DNA of 64,000 nucleotides, from the NCBI GenBank assembly GCA_045430275.1, contig JAILXU010000002.1:124001-188000 (forward strand). The letters are read 5' to 3'. The first letter of the stretch is position 1. Each line of letters opens with the position of its first letter. Below, in pieces: positions 18,594 through 27,177 of the stretch. The DNA is from Oceanobacter sp045430275 (GTDB lineage Bacteria; Pseudomonadota; Gammaproteobacteria; Pseudomonadales; Oceanobacteraceae). Under the pieces are notes generated by a model, which worked only from the letters and a program-made list of their open reading frames with translations, was not told the origin of the DNA and ran no database searches. A program made the position numbers and the translations under genes.

Positions 18594-19961
18594 TCAGTCT
18601 CCCTTGTCCGTATCGGTGGTTGTGGTTTGAGCGTTCTGGGCAACTTCGGGAAACAGAGTGGGGCGGGCCGTGGCGTACAGGTAATCCCGATTGGCGAAGC
18701 GGCGAATCGCTTGCAAGACACCGGCCTGACGACACCAGTGACCACGATACACATTCACCTCATCGACCAGTATTTGCCATGGAAAACGATTGCCTGGGCA
18801 CACAGTTTGGGCACCGTCCAGTTGCCGATGAGGCACCATAAAAGGCTCCCTCATGCTCGGATACAGGAACGTCCATAAGGCGATCAGGCGGGCACCCGCT
18901 TCCAGTTGTTCAGGCGTTGGCCGCAAATTGCCGTAACGGCCATCGTGATTGGAAAAGCGATCAGTGCCTTGATGAAAATTGCCATGAAACGCAATGCCCA
19001 ATGTGTGGTGATTGTGCCCTGCCGCGTGATTGCCAGTGCGATCCCAGCGACAGAACGGCTGAATCGTGCCGTCTGGCATGATCACAGCGTGATACCCCGT
19101 CAGCCATTTTTTCCGTTTGAGGAACTCATCCACAATGGCATCAAAGCCCAACTGGCTGTGCATCGCAGTGTGATGAACCACAATCTGATCGGGATCGGCC
19201 CGGCGCTGATGCACATGTTCCAGAGTTGCAGGCTGAACACCGCCCAGATACGTCAGCGGCTGCCATTGATACGGTTCCGGGTTCATCTGAGGCTGGGGTT
19301 TTGTGACCTGGCGTTCTTCTTCATTGGCACTGGCAGGCTCTCGCCGGGATTGCTCTGCCACCGTCAACTGTCGGCTGGTCAGGAATTTGATCAGAATATG
19401 AACCGGCTGACTGCCACCGCCGATCAGCACACCGGACAGCAGGGTGTCGAACATCTGATAGAAGAACACCCCCACCTTGCCGTCCGCGAGCAACTCAGCC
19501 GCCGGATACACCGCTTCACCCCGGAACATGGCCAGCAAGTGCAGCTCGAAAAAAGCCGCCACCACAATGCCAACCGCCACAGGAGACAAAGCCAGAAAGG
19601 CTTTCAATCGCATTTGTTGTTGGGAATATTCAGGTAAGGGAATGCAGGGAATCGCGCTATGGCGTTCAAAATTTTCGTGTGTATCCGTCACAGCCTGAGC
19701 CGGAGAGGGCAAAGCAGATTCCAGCACTGACAAGCGATCTTCAGAAGTGGCTTGTCGAACCCGTTGATGCAAGTCATTTGCCTGTTCCAGCGACAGCTCA
19801 ATCTGTTGCACTCGGGTTGCCTCATGCTGCTGTTGCAACAGCATGTGATTGGCGCGTTCCCTCAGGGACTGCAGCAGTTCGATAAAGCGCTCAACCAGTA
19901 ACGCCGCTCCTGCCGCAACCGCCAGGCCATTCAAAATCACGTCAAGAGAAGGTATAGCCAT
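18594..19961 (-). CDS. Membrane protein with C-terminal N-acetylmuramoyl-L-alanine amidase (Amidase_2/PGRP) domain
   Basis: A 455-residue protein. An N-terminal helix with LLVERFIELLQSLRER precedes a coiled coil. Two membrane helices follow (about residues 125-205), then GGGSQPVHILI. The C-terminal 200 residues form a zinc amidase of the PGRP/AmpD fold: VVHHTAMHS (about residue 262), GYHAVIMPDGTIQPF, HHTLGIAFHGNF, VPHRQLDGAQTVCPG (zinc His and Cys, about residues 376-390). It would cleave the lactyl-Ala bond of peptidoglycan. This membrane-anchored layout with a shared membrane module is unusual for an AmpD-type enzyme. It is the first gene of a compact leftward operon of four. Confidence 0.8.
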   Translation of the reverse strand: MAIPSLDVILNGLAVAAGAALLVERFIELLQSLRERANHMLLQQQHEATRVQQIELSLEQANDLHQRVRQATSEDRLSVLESALPSPAQAVTDTHENFERHSAIPCIPLPEYSQQQMRLKAFLALSPVAVGIVVAAFFELHLLAMFRGEAVYPAAELLADGKVGVFFYQMFDTLLSGVLIGGGSQPVHILIKFLTSRQLTVAEQSRREPASANEEERQVTKPQPQMNPEPYQWQPLTYLGGVQPATLEHVHQRRADPDQIVVHHTAMHSQLGFDAIVDEFLKRKKWLTGYHAVIMPDGTIQPFCRWDRTGNHAAGHNHHTLGIAFHGNFHQGTDRFSNHDGRYGNLRPTPEQLEAGARLIALWTFLYPSMREPFMVPHRQLDGAQTVCPGNRFPWQILVDEVNVYRGHWCRQAGVLQAIRRFANRDYLYATARPTLFPEVAQNAQTTTTDTDKGD

Positions 19962-20460
19962 AATGTCTCGCGTCCCTGCCTGAATTGATCACAGAGTAAT
20001 CAATTACGCTTTGGTCTGACAAGGTCTTTACTCCTCATTTCACGCCTTATTCAATTGTTTTTGGCGGCCATGACTATTCGCCTTCAACGGTTAATCGTGT
20101 AGGAGACATCTCATAAACCTGAAAATGTGATTCAAGAAAGGGCTTTTGATCATGGCTCTACCCTTCCTGAAAAACTGTTTGGATCAACAGCACATTGGTC
20201 AAATTGGGAAATCCATGCTTGTTTTGCCAGAACGGGTTGCTCGTTTTCCCAACACTTGATAGCGTAAGGCCTTTAATTCAGAGACGTTAAGCGACAAAGC
20301 TGCCTGCTTTGCGTGCCATGTGAATCAGAAAAATGTGCATGCGCATTTATTCGGTGAAAGACTGCTCAGTGAATTAGGATTTACACTTTAAAATCAAACA
20401 CTTAAGTTTTTTACAGCAAATTGAGCCACTGGAAAAACGCGCATGCTTAGAACTACGCTG
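19962..20460. other. Intergenic region left of the cassette-like gene
   Basis: About 500 bases with no supported gene. It holds the promoter region of the amidase operon near 19970-20050 and, from 20221 on, the left copy of an inverted repeat that recurs at 27720-27854. Base composition shifts towards A+T in this stretch. Confidence 0.6.
20221..20460 (+). repeat. Left copy of a diverged inverted repeat
   Basis: Bases 20221-20336 match the reverse complement of 27740-27854 along most of their length (shared blocks GGGTTGCTCGTTTT, CAACACTTGATAGCGT, CGTGCCATGTGA). After an extra stretch of about 90 bases, 20429-20460 (GGAAAAACGCGCATGCTTAG...CTG) matches the end of the other copy. Similarity may extend weakly left to about 20193. 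The two copies point at each other and flank the accessory zone. The type of element is not recognised. Confidence 0.7.
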
Positions 20461-23327
20461 TTAGGGCTCCAGTCGTTATCATCATGAATCAAACTAAATA
20501 ATCATAAAGCAGGGATAGAATGAAAATAGAAGTAGCAAGCATTATTAGTGAGCCGCAGAAAGTTAAAGGGGATTTATTTGAAAAGCTATCAAAAGACTTG
20601 CTAGAAGCCCTTGGCTATGAAGTCATTGAGGAAATACGTTTTGTTGGGGTTGAGTTAGACCTGCTCTGTAAACACCGAGTAAACCATAAACAAGTATACG
20701 TAGAGTGTAAGGCCCATAAGGATAAAGTCTCAGCTACTGTATTGCGGCAATTGCTTGGTACTGTTACCGGTTACGATTATTCTGAAGGCTGGCTAATTTC
20801 CACATCAGAATTCGGAAAAGAAGCAAAAGGTTTTGTGGAAATGTGGAAAGATAAACCTCCTGAACTTGCAACAAAGTTAAGCTTCTATACTCCGACTGAA
20901 GTCATAGCATCGCTAAAAGGTGCCTCGGTAATATCTAACCCACCAATACTATTAGCTGAAACAAAAGTGGGGGGTAGTGAGTTTTTAGGTGAGTGGACAT
21001 TACTCGTTAGCACTTTTGGTCGATTTTGGGCCGTTTATACCCTACGAGGCGGAGCTCCACATGGTGTCCTGGTGTTTAATGCTGAAAATGGTCGTCATAT
21101 CAACGATCAAGAAACTTTAGATAACTTAGCTAAACTAGAATGTTCTCTAACTGAGTATGATTTAAATATTGGGCTAGAAAAATCAGTTGAATTAGAGGTA
21201 TCTAAAACGACAAAATTACCCAGTGTTGTGGAAGTTCAAATTGGTGATTCTTGGGAGGATTATAGACCTGCAAGGCCTCAAGATTTTGTGGGAAGAGAGA
21301 GTACCCAAAAGGAGATTATTGGCTTTTTAAATAATATTAAAGAAAATAAAAGCAATACTCGAATCTTTGCTATAACTGGAAACTCTGGCTTGGGAAAAAG
21401 TTCTCTTATTGCAAAAGTCCGCCAGAGAACAAGAAATCAGTTTTACAAGAAAAGGTATTACTCATACGCTGTTGATATTCGAGGGGCAAAAACGCCATCC
21501 TATATTTCTGCAGCACTCTTAACATGCCTTAAAGAAGCTCAGTTAAATGGGTTTGGAGATCCAATAGAGCTCCTGCTAACTGACCCAAGCTCTCCACTGT
21601 CATCTCCAACAATTCTTAAATATCTAGAATCACTAGAACAGTCAGGTCAAGTTGTTTGCTTGATATTTGACCAGTTCGAGGAGTTGTATTCTAAACCTGA
21701 GTTATTTAGCGTTTTTTCCGCAGCTAAGGATCTAATGCTAGATGTTGCAGCGCAAAAGTCTAATATCGCTCTTGGATTCGCTTGGAAGACTGACAGTACT
21801 ACGCAGCAAGACCACCCTGCGTATCATATGTGGCATGAATTGGCAGATTATAGAAAGGTCTATAAGCTGGATGTTTTTGATAATGGCGAAATTGCTAAAT
21901 CTATCACGACATTTGAAAAAGAAGTAGATTACAAGCTGCCTGTAGAATTGAGGCACCAGATAACTCAAAGTTGCCAAGGTTTTCCGTGGCTTCTGAAAAA
22001 ACTATGTATAAATTTGCATGAAAGCAATAAGAAAGGTGATGATTCTGAATCTGTTTTGGCCGACTTGGATGTACGGAGGTTATTTGAAAGTGACTTAGAA
22101 ATTTTAACTCAGCCTGAATTATCATGCCTGCGGATTGTTGCGCAAAAAGCACCCGCAGATTGGAGTGAAATAATAGAGATATCCGGCATTTCGGTTCTGA
22201 ATAGCTTGGTTAACAAAAGACTACTTGTTAAAAGTGGTGATAGGTTAAACGTCTATTGGGATATTTTTAAAGATTACCTTTTAACTGGTAATGTCCCTGT
22301 TGTTCCTTTCAACTATATTCCAACTTCAGATCTATCTTCAATGCTAAAGGTTTATAGAACTCTACTTGCTTCCGAGTATTTGGAATCAAAGAACATTGCA
22401 GAAAAAACTGAATTGAATGAAAAGACAGTATGGAATATCGGAGCTGACTTAGTTATGTTCAGTTTGGCGGAAAGAAATGGAGTAAAGTTTAAATGTCACA
22501 GGTCGATTTCTGCGCAAGATGAAGCTGCTATGCTTCAAGTATTGCGAGATAAGATGTCAAAGCATGCCCTGAAAATATCGTTATATAAAAGTCGATCAGG
22601 GCAGTCTATAAATCAAAATTATATTATAGAAACCCTAAAATCATGCCTCCCTAAGGCGACTTATAATGATAAGACATGGTCCATATATTCAAATAGATTA
22701 ATAAAAATATTAATGAGTGTTGGCTATCTTGTTAATGTAGGAGAGAAGTTTGTGGTTCAGGATACTGGCTCCCCCATAATGGACCGAACAAAAATTGGTA
22801 ATAGAGGAAAGCAGCGAGGTTTTATTTTTTCTGCTACAGCCTCCCCAGCAAGTGTTTGTGACGCACTAAATATAATTTCTGAGAATGGTTGTCTAAATAA
22901 CCTAATAAAAAATGGGTATAGAAACTCTTTGTCAGTACTAAAAAGGTTTGAATTAATATCGACTGTCGAAGAAACGGTAACTCTAAATAGAGTTGCGATA
23001 GATAAATTTGGTGGTTTTAATGAAGCAGTATGGACGGCTGCGAAAAATGAGCCTGTTATCGGGGATTGTATAGATTTCATTCAAGAGTCTCCTTCTATAT
23101 CTGGGCCTGATCTTGGGGAAGCTATATCAAATAAATATGAAATGGGGTGGACACTTGGCTCAGTACAGAGAAATGGAAATAGCTTAAGACAATGGTCCTT
23201 ATGGGTGAACGAGGGAATTAGTACTTCTAGTGTTCCTGCTCCACCAGGAAGGAAAAAATAGCCCTAACAAGGCGCTGCTTCGGAAAATTTACTCGCTGTC
23301 GCTCCTAAATTTCCGCAGAGCACGGCG
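20461..23327 (+). mobile_element. Integron-type gene cassette carrying the nuclease-ATPase gene
   Basis: The left edge reads G|TTAGGGC (20460-20467), matching the integron core site GTTRRRY. The right edge is an attC-like site whose first arm, GCCCTAAC (23261-23268), is the exact complement of GTTAGGGC. That relation is diagnostic: in a free circular cassette the 3' end G would join the 5' TTAGGGC and complete a perfect pair. One large ORF fills the cassette, starting 59 bases inside and ending on the first attC base. No integrase gene is seen in the window, so it would be an isolated cassette or a cluster remnant. The downstream core reads GTCAAGC, one base off consensus. Confidence 0.6.
20520..23261 (+). 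CDS. Mrr-like restriction endonuclease fused to STAND-type P-loop ATPase (putative defence protein)
   Basis: A 913-residue protein. Residues about 15-130 form a PD-(D/E)XK nuclease of the Mrr type: KGDLFEKL, acidic residue in GVELDLL (D47), then VYVECKAHK (E62, K64). A linker region of about 120 residues leads to DFVGRE (residues 255-260), Walker A GNSGLGKSS (287-295) and Walker B CLIFDQFEEL (380-389), the layout of STAND/AAA+ NTPases. The last 350 residues are helical and may hold winged-helix units. Nuclease plus signal-sensing ATPase is the design of many single-gene anti-phage systems (Avs-like), so DNA degradation after infection sensing is inferred. A+T-rich codon use and cassette boundaries mark it as acquired. 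Confidence 0.75.
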   Translation: MKIEVASIISEPQKVKGDLFEKLSKDLLEALGYEVIEEIRFVGVELDLLCKHRVNHKQVYVECKAHKDKVSATVLRQLLGTVTGYDYSEGWLISTSEFGKEAKGFVEMWKDKPPELATKLSFYTPTEVIASLKGASVISNPPILLAETKVGGSEFLGEWTLLVSTFGRFWAVYTLRGGAPHGVLVFNAENGRHINDQETLDNLAKLECSLTEYDLNIGLEKSVELEVSKTTKLPSVVEVQIGDSWEDYRPARPQDFVGRESTQKEIIGFLNNIKENKSNTRIFAITGNSGLGKSSLIAKVRQRTRNQFYKKRYYSYAVDIRGAKTPSYISAALLTCLKEAQLNGFGDPIELLLTDPSSPLSSPTILKYLESLEQSGQVVCLIFDQFEELYSKPELFSVFSAAKDLMLDVAAQKSNIALGFAWKTDSTTQQDHPAYHMWHELADYRKVYKLDVFDNGEIAKSITTFEKEVDYKLPVELRHQITQSCQGFPWLLKKLCINLHESNKKGDDSESVLADLDVRRLFESDLEILTQPELSCLRIVAQKAPADWSEIIEISGISVLNSLVNKRLLVKSGDRLNVYWDIFKDYLLTGNVPVVPFNYIPTSDLSSMLKVYRTLLASEYLESKNIAEKTELNEKTVWNIGADLVMFSLAERNGVKFKCHRSISAQDEAAMLQVLRDKMSKHALKISLYKSRSGQSINQNYIIETLKSCLPKATYNDKTWSIYSNRLIKILMSVGYLVNVGEKFVVQDTGSPIMDRTKIGNRGKQRGFIFSATASPASVCDALNIISENGCLNNLIKNGYRNSLSVLKRFELISTVEETVTLNRVAIDKFGGFNEAVWTAAKNEPVIGDCIDFIQESPSISGPDLGEAISNKYEMGWTLGSVQRNGNSLRQWSLWVNEGISTSSVPAPPGRKK

Positions 23328-23334
23328 TCAAGCC
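23261..23334 (+). other. attC-like integron recombination site
   Basis: Arms GCCCTAACAAGGCGCTGC and GCAGAGCACGGCG|TCAAGCC enclose an inner palindrome (CGGAAAATTTA with TAAATTTCCG), a layout typical of attC sites that fold on a single strand. The R'' box overlaps the stop codon of the preceding gene. The R' box GTCAAGC deviates by one base from GTTRRRY, as may happen when the following sequence is not another cassette. Confidence 0.6.
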
Positions 23335-23352
23335 CAATAATAAAGAGATCAA

Positions 23353-23379
23353 GCAATGTCATTAAGTGAATGGCATTGC
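23353..23379. repeat. 27-base palindrome related to inverted repeat ends at 26338
   Basis: GCAATGTCATT and AATGGCATTGC flank a five-base centre. Read on the reverse strand, the right half gives CAATGCCATTCACTTAAT, which matches CAATGCCATTAACTTAAT at 26338-26355 in 17 of 18 positions. It may be two element ends lying back to back, or a small mobile repeat remnant. No transposase is nearby. Confidence 0.45.
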
Positions 23380-23549
23380 GTAGCACATGAGTTTTCACTA
23401 ATTAACGCAAAAAACGCAGCCATTTACTGCAACGCCGCACAACTGATCCTCAAACAACAACAATGAAAACCAGTCAGCCCCTCTAAAAGCCGTCACAGGA
23501 TTCCGCTACAGTGTGCCCCCAGCCATACCTGTTACAGTGACACATCAAG

Positions 23550-25394
23550 ATGCTTCGATTTTTTGAACGACTGACCGCCCCTTTCCCGCCCGATGCGGCT
23601 CATCAACCCCCTACAGGCTTGTACGCGTTCTGTCGCTACTACAGCCGTGGCCTGGAGCTGCCACTGATCAGCATGTCGGTGCTCACCGCCTTGCTGGCGA
23701 TTATGGAAGTGTCTCTGTTCAGCTTTATGGGCGAACTGGTCGATCTCTTGTCCAGCCGCACGCCCGAGACCCTGTTTGAGGAAGAAGGTCAGCGCCTGCT
23801 GTGGATGACTGGCCTGATTGTGGTCGGTTTGCCGACGGTCAGCTTTCTGCACGCGGCCATTATTCATCAAACCCTGCTGGGCAACTTTCCGATGAAGGTT
23901 CGCTGGCTCGCGCATCGTTACCTGTTGCGTCAGAGCATGGAGTTTTACCAGAACGACTTTGCCGGACGACTGGCCACCAAGGTGATGCAAAGCGCACTGG
24001 CGGTACGTGAAACCGTGATGAAGCTGCTCGATCTGGCGGTGTATGTGCTGGTCTACTTCACCGCCATTCTGTTTACCGTCGCAGCAGCCGACTGGCGCTT
24101 GGTGATTCCCATGCTGATCTGGCTGGTTGCCTACGTCCTGCTGCAACTGCATTTCGTGCCCAAGCTCAAGCAGGTCGCCATCGAACAAGCGGATGCCCGC
24201 TCCACCATGACGGGCCGCATTGTCGATAGCTACACCAATATCCAGACCGTCAAACTGTTCTCCCACAGCCAGCGTGAAACCGAGTACGCCCGCGAGAGCA
24301 TGGAAACCTTTATGGATACGGTGTACCGCCAGATGCGCTACGCCACCGGACTCAACGTCAGCATCCAGACCCTCAACTACCTGCTGGCCTTCAGCATCGC
24401 GGCGGTCGCCATTCTGTTGTGGATGGATCAGGCCATTACCGTCGGTGCGATTGCCATTGCCATCAGTCTGGCGTTGCGGATTAACGGCATGGCGCAGTGG
24501 ATTATGTGGGAAGTCGGTGCCCTGTTTGAAAACATAGGAACGGTAACGGATGGCATGAACACGCTGTCCACGCCATTGGCCGTTCAGGACAAGGACGATG
24601 CACGTGCCTTGCAAGTCACTCAGGGGGATATTCACTTCCGCGCGGTGAACTTTGAATACAAGGGCATTAACAAAGACACCCATCGCCAGGTATTTGAACA
24701 GCTTGAGCTGCACATCAAACCCGGTGAAAAAGTCGGTCTGGTTGGCCGCTCGGGCGCGGGGAAGTCCACGTTGGTGAACCTGCTGTTGCGCTTCTACGAT
24801 CTCAACGGCGGGCGCATTGAGATTGATGGCCAGAATATTGCCGAGGTTTCTCAGGAAAGCCTGCGCGCCAACATCGGCATGATCACCCAGGACACCTCAC
24901 TGCTGCACCGCAGCGTACGCGAGAATATCCTGTACGGTCGCCCGGACGCCTCCGAAGACGCAGTGCTGCAAGCCACGCAACGAGCCGAAGCGCATACATT
25001 CATCAACCAGCTCCATGACCCGATGGGCAACACCGGGCTGGAAGCTCAGGTCGGTGAACGCGGCGTCAAGCTTTCAGGCGGACAACGCCAGCGCATCGCC
25101 ATTGCACGCGTGTTGCTCAAGGATGCACCGATCCTGATTATGGACGAAGCTACCTCAGCACTGGATTCGGAAGTGGAAGCCGCGATTCAGGCCAGTTTCA
25201 AGCAACTTATGACGGATAAAACCGTGATTGCCATCGCCCACCGGCTTTCTACCATTGCCGCCATGGACAGGCTGATCGTGCTGGATGAAGGCCGCATTGT
25301 GGAACAGGGAACCCATCAGGAGCTGCTGCAACAGGGCGGCATCTATGCGCAACTCTGGGCGCATCAGACCGGCGGATTTATCGGCGAAGCGTGA
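23550..25394 (+). CDS. ABC transporter, fused permease and ATP-binding protein
   Basis: A 614-residue half-transporter of the exporter type (MsbA/multidrug-like). Six membrane helices lie in residues about 35-310, with the coupling-region sequence DARSTMTGRIVDSYTNIQTVKLFSHSQRE. The nucleotide-binding domain follows with Walker A GRSGAGKST (about residue 400), Q-loop ITQDTSLLHRSVRENILYG, signature LSGGQRQRIAIAR, Walker B ILIMDEATSALD and switch IAHRLSTI. It would work as a homodimer exporting a lipid or hydrophobic compound; the substrate is not predictable. Ordinary GC-rich codon use contrasts with the A+T-rich gene just upstream. The thioesterase begins 74 bases later. Confidence 0.92.
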   Translation: MLRFFERLTAPFPPDAAHQPPTGLYAFCRYYSRGLELPLISMSVLTALLAIMEVSLFSFMGELVDLLSSRTPETLFEEEGQRLLWMTGLIVVGLPTVSFLHAAIIHQTLLGNFPMKVRWLAHRYLLRQSMEFYQNDFAGRLATKVMQSALAVRETVMKLLDLAVYVLVYFTAILFTVAAADWRLVIPMLIWLVAYVLLQLHFVPKLKQVAIEQADARSTMTGRIVDSYTNIQTVKLFSHSQRETEYARESMETFMDTVYRQMRYATGLNVSIQTLNYLLAFSIAAVAILLWMDQAITVGAIAIAISLALRINGMAQWIMWEVGALFENIGTVTDGMNTLSTPLAVQDKDDARALQVTQGDIHFRAVNFEYKGINKDTHRQVFEQLELHIKPGEKVGLVGRSGAGKSTLVNLLLRFYDLNGGRIEIDGQNIAEVSQESLRANIGMITQDTSLLHRSVRENILYGRPDASEDAVLQATQRAEAHTFINQLHDPMGNTGLEAQVGERGVKLSGGQRQRIAIARVLLKDAPILIMDEATSALDSEVEAAIQASFKQLMTDKTVIAIAHRLSTIAAMDRLIVLDEGRIVEQGTHQELLQQGGIYAQLWAHQTGGFIGEA

Positions 25395-25468
25395 TCACGC
25401 ACTGCCCGGTTGCCAGAGGCTGACCAGCCGGTTAGTGTCTGGCAACTGATCACGAGGAAACCGAAACA

Positions 25469-25870
25469 ATGTGGACAACCACCATCACACCGCGCTTTAG
25501 CGAAACCGACGCCAAGGGGCACATCAACAACAACGTTGTTTCCGTCTGGTTTGCGGCGGGCCGGGAAGCCATCTTCCGGGTATTCAGCCCGGACATGGAC
25601 TTTACTCAGGTTGATCTGATCATGGCCCGGATCGAGGTCGATTTTCAGGCAGAAATTCACTGCCGAACCGATGTCGAAGTGCGCACTCTGATTCGCAAGC
25701 TTGGCAACTCATCCATTCAGATTGGCCACGAGCTGTGGCAAGACCAGCGCCGGGTGGCACAAGGCACTGCCACCATGGTGCACTTTGATTATCAGACCAA
25801 ACGCTCGTCTCCGCTGCCTGAACGCATTCGCGCCGAGCTGTCCGAGCACCTGGAAGTGGAAGCGGTTTAA
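25469..25870 (+). CDS. Acyl-CoA thioesterase, hotdog fold (4HBT/YbgC type)
   Basis: A 133-residue single hotdog domain. The N-terminal motif RFSETDAKGHINNNVV matches the catalytic loop of 4-hydroxybenzoyl-CoA thioesterase/YbgC proteins, in which the aspartate (here in ETDAKGH) attacks the thioester. VDFQAEIHCRTDVEVRT follows as the long central strand. It hydrolyses some acyl-CoA in the cytoplasm; the chain is unknown. It follows the ABC exporter at 74 bases and overlaps the convergent yciH stop by four bases, so no terminator separates the two. Confidence 0.85.
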   Translation: MWTTTITPRFSETDAKGHINNNVVSVWFAAGREAIFRVFSPDMDFTQVDLIMARIEVDFQAEIHCRTDVEVRTLIRKLGNSSIQIGHELWQDQRRVAQGTATMVHFDYQTKRSSPLPERIRAELSEHLEVEAV

Positions 25871-26226
25871 CCGCCCACTTTTTTAGCGGTAAAACCTCGT
25901 TTGGTCAGCTCACTGACCAGCAAATCGCGCTGTTCGCCCTGAACTTCCAGTACGCCGTCTTTCAGCGCACCGCCAACACCACACTTTTTCTTCAACTCTT
26001 TAGCCAGTGTTTTCAGCTCAGCGCCCACCAGAGGAATGCCGCTGACCAGCGTCACCACCTTGCCGCCACGCCCCTTGCTCTCACGCGAAACGCGCACAAT
26101 GCCATCTCCACCCGGCGCTTCAGGTTCGCCACAGCGGCAGCTATCGACAGGTTCACGACATTCCGGGCAGGTGCGGCCAAACTCGGTTGAGTAAACCAGT
26201 CCACCCTGTTTTTCTCGTTTTGCCAT
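25867..26226 (-). CDS. yciH: SUI1/eIF1-like translation factor YciH
   Basis: A 119-residue protein. The first 45 residues hold a four-cysteine zinc-binding-like patch (CPECREPVDSCRCG), and the C-terminal 75 residues form the SUI1 fold with GGKVVTLVSGIP, LAKELKKKCGVGG and VQGEQRDLL. YciH-type proteins bind the 30S ribosomal subunit and are implicated in start-codon discrimination and stress-related translation. The gene ends tail to tail with the thioesterase (four-base overlap). Beyond its start lies the A+T-rich small-gene island. Confidence 0.92.
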   Translation of the reverse strand: MAKREKQGGLVYSTEFGRTCPECREPVDSCRCGEPEAPGGDGIVRVSRESKGRGGKVVTLVSGIPLVGAELKTLAKELKKKCGVGGALKDGVLEVQGEQRDLLVSELTKRGFTAKKVGG

Positions 26227-26337
26227 GACAGTGTTCTCCGGTCAGATTGAGTGGTAAGAAAAAACGGGATTGTAAGTAAAGCCGATGGGTTACGCACTCA
26301 TTTGGCATTACTTCTTTTCTAAACAACCCCTGCCGCC

Positions 26338-26449
26338 CAATGCCATTAACTTAATTCTGATTGCGGACAGGCCATCTTTAAAGACTACCGTGTTTGGGCT
26401 GATTCTTGTCTCTGCTGGAAGCAGGGACAAGATTAAGTTAATGACATTG
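26338..26449. repeat. Imperfect inverted repeat, possible MITE or insertion-element remnant
   Basis: CAATGCCATTAACTTAAT at 26338 and ATTAAGTTAATGACATTG at 26432 are inverted copies (one mismatch each side of perfect), enclosing about 76 bases. Inside the right half lies a second hairpin, 26402-26433, with arms ATTCTTGTCTCTGCT and AGCAGGGACAAGATT. There is no coding capacity for a transposase, so a non-autonomous remnant is the best guess. Confidence 0.5.
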
Positions 26450-26541
26450 ATCTCCTACAGAATTATATATACTGCATCTCCAATAAATGTGGATACCCAA
26501 ACAGAGGCTGCACCAACAAACCTATTTCCATCTGAATTGGT

Positions 26542-26880
26542 TTACCCAGAAGCCAGCTTACTAACTAATTTTGAAATACTACACATGCCACTCTCCATGT
26601 TATCGCTTAGTACACCATTTTTTTGGTATGTAGGGATAATAAGATCAAGTTTCTGAAATTCATCATGCTTAATAATTATATCCAGATAGGACTGTAGCAT
26701 TTCAGGCTTGGTGCTTTTCCTTACGAGATCTTTCTTTGCCTTTTCTTCATAACGACTAATTTCAACAGCATCATCATCATCATATTTCGCATAATAGAGT
26801 TCACGACCGAGCCTCTTTTGTGACCACTTTAACCTACCCAGCAGCTTTTTAATTTTTTCCTGAAGTTCTTGTGTCCCCAT
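26542..26880 (-). CDS. Small protein of unknown function, possibly helix-turn-helix
   Basis: A 112-residue, strongly charged protein. The N-terminal half (LQEKIKKLLGRLKWSQKRLGRELYY followed by EISRYEEKAKKDL) resembles the helical spacing of XRE-type DNA-binding domains, but no family is recognised with certainty. A run of four aspartates (YDDDDAVE) interrupts it. Codon use is A+T-rich like the other genes of this small island and unlike yciH or lrp. A GAGA stretch lies about 6 bases before the ATG. An opposing 123-residue frame covers part of it and is judged a shadow. Confidence 0.55.
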   Translation of the reverse strand: MGTQELQEKIKKLLGRLKWSQKRLGRELYYAKYDDDDAVEISRYEEKAKKDLVRKSTKPEMLQSYLDIIIKHDEFQKLDLIIPTYQKNGVLSDNMESGMCSISKLVSKLASG

Positions 26881-26956
26881 TTGTCTCTAACACCTCTGTT
26901 ACCTTCAAGTGACTGTCCCGGCGGGGCAGTATTCTTTAACCCAATAGGAGTAAATT

Positions 26957-27169
26957 ATGTCTAAAAACTCTATGTCAAAATCCGCTGCTGCCCGAATTCA
27001 GTCTTCAACGGCAAAAGCAAACGGTGGAGTAGTCCCTAAAGGATCATTTGCTGCCAGAGCACAATCAGCAGCAAGCCAATCGGGATCAACTCCACCACCC
27101 AACGGGCCAAGCAAAACTGGCAATCCTTCTGGCAGTGGTCGTGGCAATAATCCACCAAAAAACAAATAG
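26957..27169 (+). CDS. Small basic Ala/Ser/Gly-rich protein
   Basis: A 70-residue protein with a good ribosome-binding site (AGGAG six bases before ATG). It reads SKSAAARIQSSTAKANGG and GSFAARAQSAASQSG, two related alanine/serine segments, then a proline/glycine/asparagine-rich tail ending NPPKNK. The two segments resemble the short repeats of bacterial proteins that databases call seed-maturation-like, but this is a recollection and is weak. It is highly basic and probably disordered. It is followed directly by a tiny acidic gene. Confidence 0.6.
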   Translation: MSKNSMSKSAAARIQSSTAKANGGVVPKGSFAARAQSAASQSGSTPPPNGPSKTGNPSGSGRGNNPPKNK

Positions 27170-27177
27170 GAGAATTT

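Noticed and set aside
20281..20300. Core-like GTTAAGC (left repeat) and GTTAGGC (right repeat) as further integron sites
   Set aside because: No complementary R'' box at a fitting distance was found for either, so they do not bound a cassette in the way the site at 20460 does.
26285..26656. 123-codon frame on the plus strand
   Set aside because: It runs through the inverted repeat at 26338-26449 and antisense to the 112-residue gene, and no ribosome-binding site precedes it.
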